Source: Paenibacillus massiliensis 2301065 = DSM 16942
GTDB taxonomy: Bacteria > Bacillota > Bacilli > Paenibacillales > Paenibacillaceae
Assembly (NCBI RefSeq): GCF_000377505.1
Contig: NZ_KB898206.1
Span: 1-64,000, forward strand
Direction: 5' to 3'
DNA length: 64,000 nucleotides
Shown: positions 32,996 to 42,425 of the stretch, one piece after another
Layout: every line of letters begins with the position of its first letter
Numbering within the stretch: the stretch's first letter is position 1
The notes under the pieces: generated by a model
Databases searched by the model: none
The model's input: the letters and a program-made list of their open reading frames with translations, nothing else
What the model was told of the DNA's origin: nothing
Made by a program: the position numbers and the translations under genes

Positions 32996-34132
32996 TTATT
33001 TACCTTCTGTTGCATCCTTAGCACCATCATTGGCTGCATTGCTTCCATCCGTCGCGTTGCCGCCTGCACCTGCATCACCAGATTTATTCTCGGTGCTGCC
33101 TTCAGGAGTAGTAGCACCACTGTTCTCTGGCTGCCCCTCAGTTCCTTCTGCTGCCGGAGCCTTAGGAAGATCGATGCTCTTGATTTTTCCTTCCAGTTCG
33201 GTGCTCATGAAGTTCGTGATCGTGTCAGAAGCCAGCTTGTTCTTCAGACCATCCTTCTGCTCTGCGGTCAGCTTGTCGAAGCTCGCCTCATTCCGGGATT
33301 CCACCTTGATGATGTGGTAGCCGTACTCTGTCTCTACTGGCTCACCGATCTCGCCCACTTTTTGTGTCTTAGCTGCTTCCTTGAAGGCCTCTACCCATTG
33401 TCCCACTGGCGAATTTTCATACAATCCGCCGTTCTCGGCAGAGCCTGGGTCCTCAGAGTATTTCTTGGCAATCTCCGCAAAGTCTGCCCCATTATCGAGC
33501 TTGTCCTTCACTTCTTTTGCCAGCTTGAGCGCTTCTTCCTTCGGACGCTCTTTATTGGTCTTCGGATCTGTGAAATTAATCAGTACATGGCGCACAGATG
33601 CAGTTGTGAACTGGTCGATGTTGGTCTCGAATTCCTTTTTCACCTGCTCGTCCGTCACCTTGTTCGTCTCACTCTTGATTACAGTCATGATCCGTGTCAT
33701 ATAATTCTTCACATCTTGCTCGCTCAGCTTCTGATCCGTCAGCATCTTCTGGAATTGCTCCTCGCCGACCGAATTTTTGAAATTCGCGAACTGCTCTTCC
33801 GCGCTCTTGGCTCCATCCTGCTGCGCTTTTTCATCTGCTTGACCTGCAAGATACTTATACGCAATCTCTTGCTTCACGATGGTCTCGCGGAACTCATCCA
33901 TAGCCAGCATTTGTTCATACTCTGGATACAGCATCTTCATCATGCCCAGCTCCAGATTGAATTCATTCTCGGTAATTTGACCACCGTCATAAGTGGCAAC
34001 CACCTTGCTGTTATCCTGCTGCTCCTGCGTCTGATCACCCTTCTGTCCACAAGCAGCTAGCAGCGATACCGCCGCTACTACTGCAAGCGTCAGCAGCAAC
34101 GTCCTCCAGGATTTCAGTCTATTTGACAACAT
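32996..34132 (-). CDS. prsA: PrsA-type foldase lipoprotein
   Basis: Extracytoplasmic peptidyl-prolyl isomerase that folds secreted proteins. A signal peptide ends in lipobox LAAC with the lipidated Cys at residue 28. A SurA-N-like region is followed by a parvulin rotamase domain (about 185-290) with VRHVLINFTD, AEIAKKYSEDPGSAENGG and EYGYHIIKVESR. The last 60 residues are a low-complexity Gly/Asn/Ala/Glu tail. It overlaps the mfd 3' end by 14 bp. B. subtilis has no prsA at this site, so the gene is an addition to the conserved order. Confidence 0.93.
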   Translation of the reverse strand: MLSNRLKSWRTLLLTLAVVAAVSLLAACGQKGDQTQEQQDNSKVVATYDGGQITENEFNLELGMMKMLYPEYEQMLAMDEFRETIVKQEIAYKYLAGQADEKAQQDGAKSAEEQFANFKNSVGEEQFQKMLTDQKLSEQDVKNYMTRIMTVIKSETNKVTDEQVKKEFETNIDQFTTASVRHVLINFTDPKTNKERPKEEALKLAKEVKDKLDNGADFAEIAKKYSEDPGSAENGGLYENSPVGQWVEAFKEAAKTQKVGEIGEPVETEYGYHIIKVESRNEASFDKLTAEQKDGLKNKLASDTITNFMSTELEGKIKSIDLPKAPAAEGTEGQPENSGATTPEGSTENKSGDAGAGGNATDGSNAANDGAKDATEGK

Positions 34133-37100
34133 CCAAAAGTTCCCCCTTTAAATTAAAAGCTTCCTTCATGGAGCTTAGGAATTCCTCAAGCAGTTCCATA
34201 AGCTGACGATCGCCTAGACCCGCGCCTTTTATAGCAACGGTCATAGGAACCCCTTGATCAAATTGTACACGTCTTTCAAAGCGATTGCCAATCTGGGCAA
34301 TTCCGGAAGGCTGAATCGCCTTTTCCTGCCCTTCATAGAAGCGCAAGACCATCTGATCAGCACGCTGAGTAAGTGACTCGATTCCATAAGCTCTTCCGTA
34401 CACCTTGATCCTTGCGACTGCCAGTAGATTCACCACCGCCTCCGGCAAGTCCCCGAAACGGTCCACCAGCTCCTCCTCCAGCTCTGTCGCCTCCTGGAAG
34501 CTACTGATTGCTGCCACCTTCTTATAGATCTCAATCTTCTGAATACTATCGTAGATATAATCGCCAGGGAGATACGCATCAATGCTCAGATCAATGCTGG
34601 TCTTCCAATGCTGTGTCTGCTCAGGCTCTTCCCCGAACATAGTGACCTTACGTTTATTAATCTCTTCAGCAAGCATCTGTGAATATAGATCAAAGCCGAC
34701 AGAAGCAATAAATCCGTGCTGCTCTGCTCCAAGCAGATTACCCGCTCCACGTATAGAGAGGTCCCGCATCGCAATCTTGAAGCCTGAACCGAGCTCTGTG
34801 AACTCCTTGATCGACTGCAGACGCTTCTCTGCAACCTCTGTCAGTACCTTGTCCCGCTGGTAGGTGAAATACGCATATGCAATCCGATTCGATCTGCCCA
34901 CGCGGCCACGAAGCTGATACAGCTGAGACAAGCCCATCTTGTCAGCATCATGCACGATAAGGGTATTCACATTAGGAATATCTACACCCGTCTCAATAAT
35001 GCTGGTACTCACCAGCACATCATATTCACCATCCAGGAAGTCCAGAATGGTCTTCTCAAGCTCCGACTCCGACATCTGTCCATGACCGATTCCCACGCGG
35101 GCCTCAGGAACCAGAGCATTGATCTCGGCAGCCATCTCCTGAATGCCTTGAACACGGTTGTACAGGTAATACACCTGACCGCCGCGAGCCAGCTCTCGTT
35201 CAATAGCCTCACGTACTAGCGCCTGGCTGTGCTCGACAACATATGTCTGAACCGGGAAACGATTCTCTGGTGGTGTCTCAATGACCGACAAATCACGGAC
35301 TCCCAGCATAGACATATGAAGCGTACGTGGAATCGGTGTAGCCGTCAGCGTCAGCACGTCCACATTGGTCTTGAGCCGTTTCAGCTTCTCCTTATGAGTT
35401 ACACCGAAGCGTTGCTCCTCATCCACAATCAACAGACCTAGATCCTTGAAGATCAGGTCCTGCGACAGCAGGCGATGCGTACCGATAACAATATCAACGG
35501 TACCCTGCTTCACACCTTTGATCGTCTCATTCTGCTCCTTGCGTGAGCGGAAGCGGCTGAGCACCTGGATATTGAATGGATACCCAGCGAACCGCTCTAC
35601 GAATGTCTCATGATGCTGCTGAGCCAGAATAGTAGTCGGTACAAGCACAGCGACCTGCTTGCCCTCGATAGCCGACTTGAAGGCTGCCCGAATGGCGACC
35701 TCTGTCTTGCCATAACCAACATCACCGCAGAGCAGACGATCCATGGGACGACTCATTTCCATATCCTTCTTGATCTCTTCAATTGCACGAATCTGATCAC
35801 GAGTCTCATCATAAGGGAACATGGCCTCGAATTCTTGCTGCTCTGGTGTATCCTTCTCGAAGCCATAGCCAGGTGAGGACTGGCGATCGGCATAGAGCTT
35901 AATGAGATCATCAGCAATATCCTGAACGGAGCTACGCACTTTATTCTTGACTCTCGTCCACTCGTTGCCACCCAGTTTATAGATCTTGGGCTCCTTCTCC
36001 TCCGAGCCCACATACTTCTGAATCAAATCAATCTGCTCAATTGGTACAGATAGCTTGTCACCGCCAGCATACAGAATGTGCATGTAATCCTTGTGTATGC
36101 CTCCGACCTCAAGGGTGCCAATACCAAGATATTTACCAATCCCGTGATTCTGGTGAACGACATAGTCGCCGATCTTCAGCTCGCTATAGCTCTTGATCCG
36201 CTCTGCATTGTCTACATGGCGTCCTTGCTTACGTGCCTTGCGTTGCTTCTGCGAGAACATCTCGCCCTCGGTTATGACGGCTAGATGAATAGACGGCATT
36301 TCAAAGCCGCTCTGCAGATTGCCAATCAGCATCGTTGGCTCTGGAATATCATAATCCTGCAGCACACGGCGAATCCGATCAAGTCGATCCTCTCCGTTAG
36401 CCAGCATAATAACCTTGGTACCCGCCTTGATCCAGCGCTCCATTTCCGATTTCAGAACATTCATCTGTCCATGAAAATCCTGCATGGCACGGCTGATAAA
36501 GTTCAGAATATTCTGCGGCTGTGTATGTGGTACTTGGCGCAGGAACAGAGACATGAATAACGTCTGGAAGCGTCGTTGATACAATATGGTATCGCTAGAT
36601 GCCCCTAATTCAAATTGGGGTAACGTCTTGCCGTTCTGCAATAGATGCAGATTCCATTCTGACTCATCACGTTCCAGCTGCTTGGCTGTCTCCAGCATCC
36701 GTGCTGGCTCGTCAATGATTAGAATCGTATCCTCCGGCATGTAATCCAGCAGTGTCTTGTGCTCTGGATAGAGGAGTGAGGCATATTTATATATTTCATC
36801 AAAGTATACCTGTTCCCGCAGCAGCTCAATCTCCTTCTGGATTTCCTCCTTCAGACGCTGCTTCGCCTGCCGATCTGTCGTCTTCTCGATCTGTTCTCCC
36901 AGCAGCATCGCAGCCTGGTCCGCTGCACGGCTCATTCGGGCCGGATCGGCAATGAGCTCTCTGCATGGAGTTACTATAATGGTCTGGACACGCTCTATGG
37001 ATCGTTGGTCTCCTGGATCAAAGGTACGAATCGAATCAATCTCGTCATCGAACAGCTCGACCCGATAGGCTAACGAAGTCGTCATAGGATAGAAGTCAAT

Positions 37101-37643
37101 AATTCCTCCACGCACACTCATCTCGCCTCGGGATTCCACCCGTTCTACCCGTTGATAGCCTAACTCCACCATACGTAGCAAGAACGAATCCAGTTGTACA
37201 CTCTCTCCCTCTTTCAGCTCAATTCTAGCCCCCGCCATAACCTCTGGCACAGCAAGATAACGGCGAATGCCTGAATAAGGAGCGACAACTACGCCGCGAA
37301 AGCCCTGAGCACATTTGGTCAGCACATCGATCCGCTGGGACAACGTCTCAGGACTGGATACGGCAGCTTCAGCAGCTACCAGCTCATTGGCTGGGTATAA
37401 CAGCACTTGATCGGATGAAAGCGCTTCCTGCAAATCATCCATGATTTTTTGTGCGGCGAACATATTATGCGTCATAATAAGTACTGGCCGCTTCGTCTCA
37501 TAAGCTAGTGCTGCAATGAGCAGCTGACGAGCAGACCCGGATAGACCAGAAATAAGCTGCTCCTTCATCCCGGATGAAAGTCCGGCAGCAACTGATCCAA
37601 AATCGCTATCATTGGAAAAATCCTGAATAAGTGCTTGTAACAA
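34119..37643 (-). CDS. mfd: Transcription-repair coupling factor Mfd
   Basis: Superfamily 2 translocase that removes RNA polymerase stalled at DNA damage and recruits UvrA. It has the UvrB-like N-terminal modules, the RNA-polymerase-interacting Tudor-like domain (VVHQNHGIGKYLGIGTLEV), motif I GDVGYGKTEVAIRAAF, motif II VDEEQRFGV, motif III TATPIPRTLHMS and motif VI QLRGRVGRS. A TRCF C-terminal domain ends it. The start is taken as TTG at 37643 because AAGGGG is eight bases upstream; a GTG three codons earlier touches that site. About 1174 residues, a normal length. Confidence 0.97.
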   Translation of the reverse strand: MLQALIQDFSNDSDFGSVAAGLSSGMKEQLISGLSGSARQLLIAALAYETKRPVLIMTHNMFAAQKIMDDLQEALSSDQVLLYPANELVAAEAAVSSPETLSQRIDVLTKCAQGFRGVVVAPYSGIRRYLAVPEVMAGARIELKEGESVQLDSFLLRMVELGYQRVERVESRGEMSVRGGIIDFYPMTTSLAYRVELFDDEIDSIRTFDPGDQRSIERVQTIIVTPCRELIADPARMSRAADQAAMLLGEQIEKTTDRQAKQRLKEEIQKEIELLREQVYFDEIYKYASLLYPEHKTLLDYMPEDTILIIDEPARMLETAKQLERDESEWNLHLLQNGKTLPQFELGASSDTILYQRRFQTLFMSLFLRQVPHTQPQNILNFISRAMQDFHGQMNVLKSEMERWIKAGTKVIMLANGEDRLDRIRRVLQDYDIPEPTMLIGNLQSGFEMPSIHLAVITEGEMFSQKQRKARKQGRHVDNAERIKSYSELKIGDYVVHQNHGIGKYLGIGTLEVGGIHKDYMHILYAGGDKLSVPIEQIDLIQKYVGSEEKEPKIYKLGGNEWTRVKNKVRSSVQDIADDLIKLYADRQSSPGYGFEKDTPEQQEFEAMFPYDETRDQIRAIEEIKKDMEMSRPMDRLLCGDVGYGKTEVAIRAAFKSAIEGKQVAVLVPTTILAQQHHETFVERFAGYPFNIQVLSRFRSRKEQNETIKGVKQGTVDIVIGTHRLLSQDLIFKDLGLLIVDEEQRFGVTHKEKLKRLKTNVDVLTLTATPIPRTLHMSMLGVRDLSVIETPPENRFPVQTYVVEHSQALVREAIERELARGGQVYYLYNRVQGIQEMAAEINALVPEARVGIGHGQMSESELEKTILDFLDGEYDVLVSTSIIETGVDIPNVNTLIVHDADKMGLSQLYQLRGRVGRSNRIAYAYFTYQRDKVLTEVAEKRLQSIKEFTELGSGFKIAMRDLSIRGAGNLLGAEQHGFIASVGFDLYSQMLAEEINKRKVTMFGEEPEQTQHWKTSIDLSIDAYLPGDYIYDSIQKIEIYKKVAAISSFQEATELEEELVDRFGDLPEAVVNLLAVARIKVYGRAYGIESLTQRADQMVLRFYEGQEKAIQPSGIAQIGNRFERRVQFDQGVPMTVAIKGAGLGDRQLMELLEEFLSSMKEAFNLKGELLDVVK

Positions 37644-37729
37644 AAAAGGCACCCCTTTTTACATTCATTTCATTCATACTCATCAATATCACTTGGAGGC
37701 ATATGTATACGCCAGAACATATAAAACTC

Positions 37730-37760
37730 AAAAGAAGCCTCGGCAGCGCTGCCAAGGCTC
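37730..37760 (-). terminator. fin terminator
   Basis: The minus strand has a GAGCCTTGGCAGC/GCTGCCGAGGCTTC stem followed by TTTT, between fin and mfd. Confidence 0.8.
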
Positions 37761-37823
37761 CACAAGGCCAAGCTCATCTTGCCATGGTCAGGAAGACGGG
37801 GCCATCATTGTGCCATCTGGTTC

Positions 37824-38054
37824 TTATTGTAGCGGGTTGGCCAGGAGACTCAGCTCCGGATGATCTTCGAGATTCTCCCTACAGTAATCGCAAGTGATAC
37901 GAACCGTAATCTCGCCGCTTGAATTATAGGCTATTATATCTCGCCGCTCGGACGGGGTCAAGAAATGGAAGCCGAGCCGTTCCTCTGATATATCGGGAGC
38001 ATCAATTCGTCCAATGAACGTCCGGCAATGTCTGCATACATAATTAACTGCCAT
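37824..38054 (-). CDS. fin: Anti-sigma-F factor Fin
   Basis: Small zinc-binding protein (76 residues) that inhibits sigma-F in the forespore so that sigma-G can take over; formerly YabK. Two CxxC pairs are seen: CRHC (residues 7-10) and CDYC. Also typical are IGRIDAPDISEERLGFHFLT and YNSSGEITVRI. The ATG at 38054 follows AGGAGG by about 11 bases; the longer frame starting 13 codons upstream begins before that site. Confidence 0.93.
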   Translation of the reverse strand: MAVNYVCRHCRTFIGRIDAPDISEERLGFHFLTPSERRDIIAYNSSGEITVRITCDYCRENLEDHPELSLLANPLQ

Positions 38055-38225
38055 ACATCTATATGCCTCCTGAAAGTCTTTTATACTGAACATGCCACAT
38101 TCATGAATGATGTAGCCATGTCCATACTCTCAGTATGCCCGGAAAATGCCAATTTAGCCCTACCCGATCGTTGTGATGATCCTTCTCATTCTTACTCTCT
38201 GTTAATCGTCCTATTTGTTGAGCAT

Positions 38226-38786
38226 TTACTTGTTGAATTTGGCCATCGTTCTTTCAAACGTCTCATTCAGACTGAATTCCAGTGCATCACAGGTCTCTTC
38301 AATCATGGAATCGAGCTGCTCCTTCTCCTTCTTGGGGAAGGTGGAGAGCACATAATCCACAATGGCATAGCCAGGCTCTGGGCGCGAGATCCCCATCCGA
38401 ATGCGGTTGAACTGTTGAGTACCTGTGTGCTGAATAATCGACTTGATTCCGTTATGTCCGCCTGCACTGCCTTGGTAGCGAAGACGAATCTTGCCGATTT
38501 CGGTGTCCAGATCATCGTATACGACGATTAAATCCTCAAGCGAAGCCTTATAATAATCCATATAGGCTCTAATGGACTCTCCAGACAGATTCATGTAGGT
38601 CATCGGCTTGATGATGACCGTCTTCACCCCGCCAATCATTCCTTCACCCACCAAGGCCTTGCATTTACTCTGATTAACAGCAATGCCGTGGCGTGCAGCC
38701 AGCCTGTCCAATGCCATGAAGCCGACATTGTGTCTAGTTTTCTCGTATTGTGGACCTGGGTTCCCTAATCCAACAATCCATTTCAT
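38226..38786 (-). CDS. pth: Peptidyl-tRNA hydrolase
   Basis: Releases peptides from prematurely dropped peptidyl-tRNA. The active site is seen in VGLGNPGPQYEKTRHNVGFM (Asn and catalytic His), MTYMNLSGESI, YDDLDTEIGKIRLR and GSAGGHNGIKS. The ATG at 38786 follows AGAGAGG and begins at the usual KWIVGLGNPG; the frame stays open upstream without support. The 186 residues are a normal length. In B. subtilis ctc lies between prs and pth; here a small plus-strand gene does. Confidence 0.98.
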   Translation of the reverse strand: MKWIVGLGNPGPQYEKTRHNVGFMALDRLAARHGIAVNQSKCKALVGEGMIGGVKTVIIKPMTYMNLSGESIRAYMDYYKASLEDLIVVYDDLDTEIGKIRLRYQGSAGGHNGIKSIIQHTGTQQFNRIRMGISRPEPGYAIVDYVLSTFPKKEKEQLDSMIEETCDALEFSLNETFERTMAKFNK

Positions 38787-38820
38787 TGCGGCTTCGCCTC
38801 TCTTTGCAGTTCTTATTTTT

Positions 38821-38849
38821 TTGATACAATAGTCTGTAATCTGTATATT
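38821..38849 (+). promoter_or_regulatory. Sigma-A promoter of the small plus-strand gene
   Basis: TTGATA (38821-38826) is followed after 17 bp by TATATT (38844-38849) on the plus strand, divergent from pth. The ribosome-binding site AGGAAGG (38878-38884) follows about 30 bp downstream. Confidence 0.6.
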
Positions 38850-38893
38850 GAATATATTGCATATTCCAGCTCTGAATAGGAAGGTGACAGCAC

Positions 38894-39097
38894 ATTCGAG
38901 ACCCGTCAGATACACTATCATATGACAGCCATTTTCTGTATCATCTGAAGAACGCCGTTCCTGTCCAGGTATATGATGACACAGGTAAGCACATTGAACT
39001 TGGGCTCATAGCCCGGTTCAATGAATATTTCGTAGAGATTGGTGGTACTCTCTATCACCGCAAACGATTCACCTTTATCTCACGTCCTGGCTTTTGA
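38894..39097 (+). CDS. Small protein of unknown function with ATT start
   Basis: A 67-codon plus-strand frame between prs and pth. No ATG, GTG or TTG occurs in this frame, but ATT at 38894 stands nine bases after AGGAAGG and 45 bp after a good -10 element. The product is protein-like: segments YHLKNAVPVQVYDDTGKHIE, LGLIARFNEYFVEIGG and LYHRKRFTFISRPGF, with alternating hydrophobic residues suggesting a small beta-barrel. I do not recognise the family. ATT starts are rare; infC is the known example. The alternative is a one-base deletion in TTTTC near 38935, which would fuse the ATG at 38922 to this frame, but that ATG lacks a ribosome-binding site. CTG at 38936 is a third option. Confidence 0.6.
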   Translation: MRDPSDTLSYDSHFLYHLKNAVPVQVYDDTGKHIELGLIARFNEYFVEIGGTLYHRKRFTFISRPGF

Positions 39098-39180
39098 TCA
39101 AGCGGATAATCCAGCATCATATATTTACCATGCCAGCCGCACTATCCATGTATTCCCTGCAATCCTATGAGACACGCCGA

Positions 39181-39218
39181 TAGGGGTTACTTTTTCCTGA
39201 ATGGAAAAGTAACCCCTA
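39181..39218. terminator. Long hairpin between prs and the small plus-strand gene
   Basis: TAGGGGTTACTTTTTCC and GGAAAAGTAACCCCTA form a stem of about 16 bp with a five-base loop and one bulge. It lies 18 bp after the prs stop and 84 bp after the convergent small gene. No T-run follows on either strand, so termination is inferred from position only. Confidence 0.5.
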
Positions 39219-39236
39219 CGTCATACCCCGGTCTTC

Positions 39237-40190
39237 TTATTCGATTTCAAACAGCTTACTAATGGACAGTTCTTCATGAACACGGATAATGGCTTCACCC
39301 ATTAACGGCGCCACGGAGAGGACCTTTAACTTACTCGTCGGATTCGGATGAATGATAGGAATCGTATCGGTTACCACCACTTCTTTGAGTGGAGCATTCT
39401 CAAGACGTTCCATAGCTGGACCCGATAGCACGGGATGGGTACAGCACGCGTAGACTTCCTTCACGCCGCCTTCCTTGAGTGCATTCGCACCAAGAACAAT
39501 TGTACCAGCCGTATCAATAATGTCATCGATCAGGATGGCTGTCTTGCCCTCAATGTTACCGATGATATTCATCACTTCACTTACATTGGGCTCTGGACGA
39601 CGTTTGTCGATGATCGCGAGCGGGGCATTCAGGAAATCAGCCAGCTTGCGCGCCCGGACTACGCCACCGTGGTCAGGAGATACGACAATGGGATTCTCAA
39701 TCTGCTTAGAGCGGAAATATTGAGCCAGAATAGGTACCCCCAGCATATGGTCAACCGGAATATCGAAGAAGCCTTGAATCTGCATGGCATGCAAATCCAT
39801 TGTTATGACACGGTGTGCACCGGCTTTCTCAATCAGGTTGGCCACCAGCTTGGCCGTAATCGGATCACGTGAACGTGCCTTACGGTCTTGTCGGGCATAA
39901 CCATAGTAAGGAATAACAACGTTGATGCTCTTGGCAGAGGCACGCTTAAGCGCATCTACCATAACCAGCAATTCCATCAGGTTATCGTTGACTGGATTAC
40001 AGGTGGATTGCACGATGTAGACGTGACATCCACGTACACTCTCGGACAATTTGACTTGAATCTCCCCATCACTAAATGAGGTGGTGTGGGACTCGCCCAT
40101 TGGAATCCCGATATAATCTGCGATCTGATGGGCTAGCTTAGGATTAGAGTTACAGGTGAAAATCTTTAATTTGGAATCACAATAAGTCAT
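39237..40190 (-). CDS. prs: Ribose-phosphate pyrophosphokinase
   Basis: Makes PRPP from ribose 5-phosphate and ATP for purine, pyrimidine, His and Trp synthesis. It has the class I features: IVQSTCNPVNDNLMELLVMV, YYGYARQDRKARSRDPI (ATP loop), VVSPDHGGVVRAR and the PRPP-binding AILIDDIIDTAGTI. The ATG at 40190 follows GGAGGG at nine bases; a longer frame nine codons upstream is not supported. The length is 317 residues. It follows glmU in the conserved spoVG-glmU-prs order. Confidence 0.98.
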   Translation of the reverse strand: MTYCDSKLKIFTCNSNPKLAHQIADYIGIPMGESHTTSFSDGEIQVKLSESVRGCHVYIVQSTCNPVNDNLMELLVMVDALKRASAKSINVVIPYYGYARQDRKARSRDPITAKLVANLIEKAGAHRVITMDLHAMQIQGFFDIPVDHMLGVPILAQYFRSKQIENPIVVSPDHGGVVRARKLADFLNAPLAIIDKRRPEPNVSEVMNIIGNIEGKTAILIDDIIDTAGTIVLGANALKEGGVKEVYACCTHPVLSGPAMERLENAPLKEVVVTDTIPIIHPNPTSKLKVLSVAPLMGEAIIRVHEELSISKLFEIE

Positions 40191-40315
40191 TAATATAAAC
40201 CCTCCGTGCTGGTTCATTCATTGGAATCTGATACACACTGTATTCATCTGCTGATTTTCAAATAACAACCGGGAAATGATGCCTACTATCACTGAATCAA
40301 CTAGTGTATAACTGT

Positions 40316-41719
40316 CTATTTAGATGAATTGCCGCGTTCCTTTTTGGCTTTCGCCTGATTGCGAATTCTGTCCGCGTAGCCAGACTTGTTCTCTTGACGG
40401 CTGCGAGCAATCGCTAGGTCGTTGTCAGGAACGTCCGAGGTGATTGTGGAGCCTGCCACGACATATGCGCCCTTACCGATGTGGACTGGAGCGATCAGAT
40501 TCACGTTGCTGCCAATGAATGCATCGTCTTCAATCTCTGTAATGGATTTATTATATCCATCGTAATTCACCGTTATTGCACCGCACCCTATATTTACATT
40601 CTTACCCACTTTCGCATCCCCTATATAGCTAAGATGCGACACTTTAGAGTTGTCATCAATTGTTGCATTCTTGACCTCTACGAAATCGCCAACCTTGACG
40701 TGCTCGCCCAAACGAGAGCCAGGACGCAAATATGCAAATGGACCGACAGATGTACGCTGTCCCACCTCTGCATCATCCAGAACGGAATAGCGAATTTCCA
40801 CATGATCATGCACAATCGTATTTGTCAGATTCGCATTCGGTCCAACGACGCAGAACTCACCGATACGAGTGGTGCCTGTGAGAATCGTCCCTGGATGAAG
40901 TACGGTATCTGCTCCAATCTCCACCTCACTACCAATATACGTGGAAGCCGGATCAATGACTGTTACTCCGCCTAGCATATGGCGACGAACGATGCGCTCC
41001 TTCATGTAACGCTCAGCTTCTGAGAGGGCTACCCGGTCATTCACACCGATGGACTCGGCCGGATCATGAGCCAAATACCCCTCGACGGCTTCACCTTCAC
41101 CGCGCAAAATGCCGATTACATCCGTCAGGTAGTACTCTTGCTGCGCATTTTGATTCGTGACCTGTTCGAGCGCCTTGAACAACTTGGCATTATCAAAGCA
41201 GTACGTACCCGTGTTGATTTCGCTAATAGCATTTTCTTCTGCCGAGCAATCCTTCTGCTCTACGATCTTGATGACAGAACCTGCCTTATCGCGTACGACA
41301 CGCCCATAACCATGTGGATCTGGCAATTCAGCTGTCAGTACAGTAGCTGCAGCACCCTTGCTCTCGTGATGAGCAATAAGCCCCTCTACCGTCTCCGGTG
41401 TAACGAGTGGCGTATCTCCGCAGATAATGATGGTAGTGCCCTTTTCTTCACCCAAGAGGGCCTTAGCTTGCTTGACTGCATGACCAGTACCCAGTTGCTC
41501 CTGCTGCAGAGCATACTCCGCCTTGTCTCCCAAATATCCCTGTACGGCTTCTGCACCGTGGCCTACAATCACGACTGTGCGTGTCACGCCAGCTTCACGA
41601 ATTGTATCATGAACGTGGCCGACCATTGGCTTGCCGCATACGGGATGCAGCACTTTGTAGAGCTTGGACTTCATACGCTTTCCTTGCCCTGCGGCAAGAA
41701 TCACAGCCATCCTTTTCAA
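40316..41719 (-). CDS. glmU: Bifunctional GlmU (GlcN-1-P acetyltransferase / GlcNAc-1-P uridyltransferase)
   Basis: Makes UDP-GlcNAc for peptidoglycan and teichoic acids. The N-terminal uridyltransferase opens with AVILAAGQGKRMKSKLYKVL and has QLGTGHAVKQA and ICGDTPLVTPET. The C-terminal left-handed beta helix shows hexapeptide repeats from about residue 250 and the acetyltransferase site GCGAITVNYDGYNK. TTG at 41719 is chosen as start because GGAGG lies eight bases before it and the product then aligns with the B. subtilis N-terminus; ATG three codons in is the alternative. Confidence 0.97.
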   Translation of the reverse strand: MKRMAVILAAGQGKRMKSKLYKVLHPVCGKPMVGHVHDTIREAGVTRTVVIVGHGAEAVQGYLGDKAEYALQQEQLGTGHAVKQAKALLGEEKGTTIIICGDTPLVTPETVEGLIAHHESKGAAATVLTAELPDPHGYGRVVRDKAGSVIKIVEQKDCSAEENAISEINTGTYCFDNAKLFKALEQVTNQNAQQEYYLTDVIGILRGEGEAVEGYLAHDPAESIGVNDRVALSEAERYMKERIVRRHMLGGVTVIDPASTYIGSEVEIGADTVLHPGTILTGTTRIGEFCVVGPNANLTNTIVHDHVEIRYSVLDDAEVGQRTSVGPFAYLRPGSRLGEHVKVGDFVEVKNATIDDNSKVSHLSYIGDAKVGKNVNIGCGAITVNYDGYNKSITEIEDDAFIGSNVNLIAPVHIGKGAYVVAGSTITSDVPDNDLAIARSRQENKSGYADRIRNQAKAKKERGNSSK

Positions 41720-41899
41720 GTGCTTATCCTCCAATCCTTTAGCTCAACCTTTTGCTGCATTCAGCTATATTTCACATTACAGGAATCCAATTCTTGATGG
41801 TTGCTTCATCGAATTTGCTCAAGATATGCTGCCTCAAGATTAGCCCTTCATGCTGTTGCCTATAGTCAATACCATAAAGATTATATTTTATATTAGCCA

Positions 41900-41940
41900 A
41901 AAAGAAAAGAGAGCCACAGTTCGTGGCTCTCTTTTCTTCA
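41900..41940 (-). terminator. spoVG terminator
   Basis: A perfect 15-bp stem, AGAAAAGAGAGCCAC with its complement, and a five-base loop, followed by a T-rich tail on the minus strand. Confidence 0.9.
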
Positions 41941-41967
41941 AAACCCCAATCGCGTCCAAGTTGTATC

Positions 41968-42255
41968 TTAGGCGCCTTCTTCGATTACTTCTTCTTCCTC
42001 CACAGCTGCCCGCTCGTACTCTGCCAGGACTGCAGCCTGGATTTTCTCACGGGTACCAGAGGAGATTGGGTGGGCAATATCGCGGAACTCCCCGTCCGGG
42101 GTGCGCTTGCTTGGCATAGCCACGAACATTCCATTGTTACCATCAATGACACGAATGTCATGCACGACAAACTCTCCATCGATCGTAATGGAAGCAATCG
42201 CCTTCATTCTCCCTTCCGAGTTCACGCGGCGAAGTCTTACATCCGTAATTTGCAT
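41968..42255 (-). CDS. spoVG: Septation regulator SpoVG
   Basis: Small nucleic-acid-binding regulator (95 residues) affecting septation and sporulation. The conserved core is easily recognised: MQITDVRLRRVNSEGRMKAI, VHDIRVIDGNNGMFVAMPSK, and RTPDGEFRDIAHPIS. A Glu-rich tail ends it. A sigma-H-type promoter precedes it, as in B. subtilis. yabJ, which normally lies between purR and spoVG, is absent. Confidence 0.98.
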   Translation of the reverse strand: MQITDVRLRRVNSEGRMKAIASITIDGEFVVHDIRVIDGNNGMFVAMPSKRTPDGEFRDIAHPISSGTREKIQAAVLAEYERAAVEEEEVIEEGA

Positions 42256-42298
42256 GTGTTGTATTCACCACCTTTTTCCAATAAGGACTTGGTGTATA

Positions 42299-42323
42299 AT
42301 TCCACACGCCGGAGCAAATTCCT
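42299..42323 (-). promoter_or_regulatory. Sigma-H-type promoter of spoVG
   Basis: The minus strand carries AGGAATTT (42316-42323), a spacer of about 12 bp, then GGAAT (42299-42303), matching the sigma-H pattern AGGAWWT-N12-RnnGAAT. B. subtilis spoVG is a classic sigma-H gene. Confidence 0.65.
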
Positions 42324-42425
42324 TCTTTTTTTGTACAATTTGTATCCTGAAATCAGGAAAATTTTTCAATACCCTCAATTTTTGCCTGTTACAAGGGCAT
42401 TTTTATGGAATATGACAATTTAATG

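Noticed and set aside
32969..34060. A 363-codon plus-strand frame
   Set aside because: It is the antisense shadow of prsA; the minus-strand product has a signal peptide, lipobox and rotamase domain.
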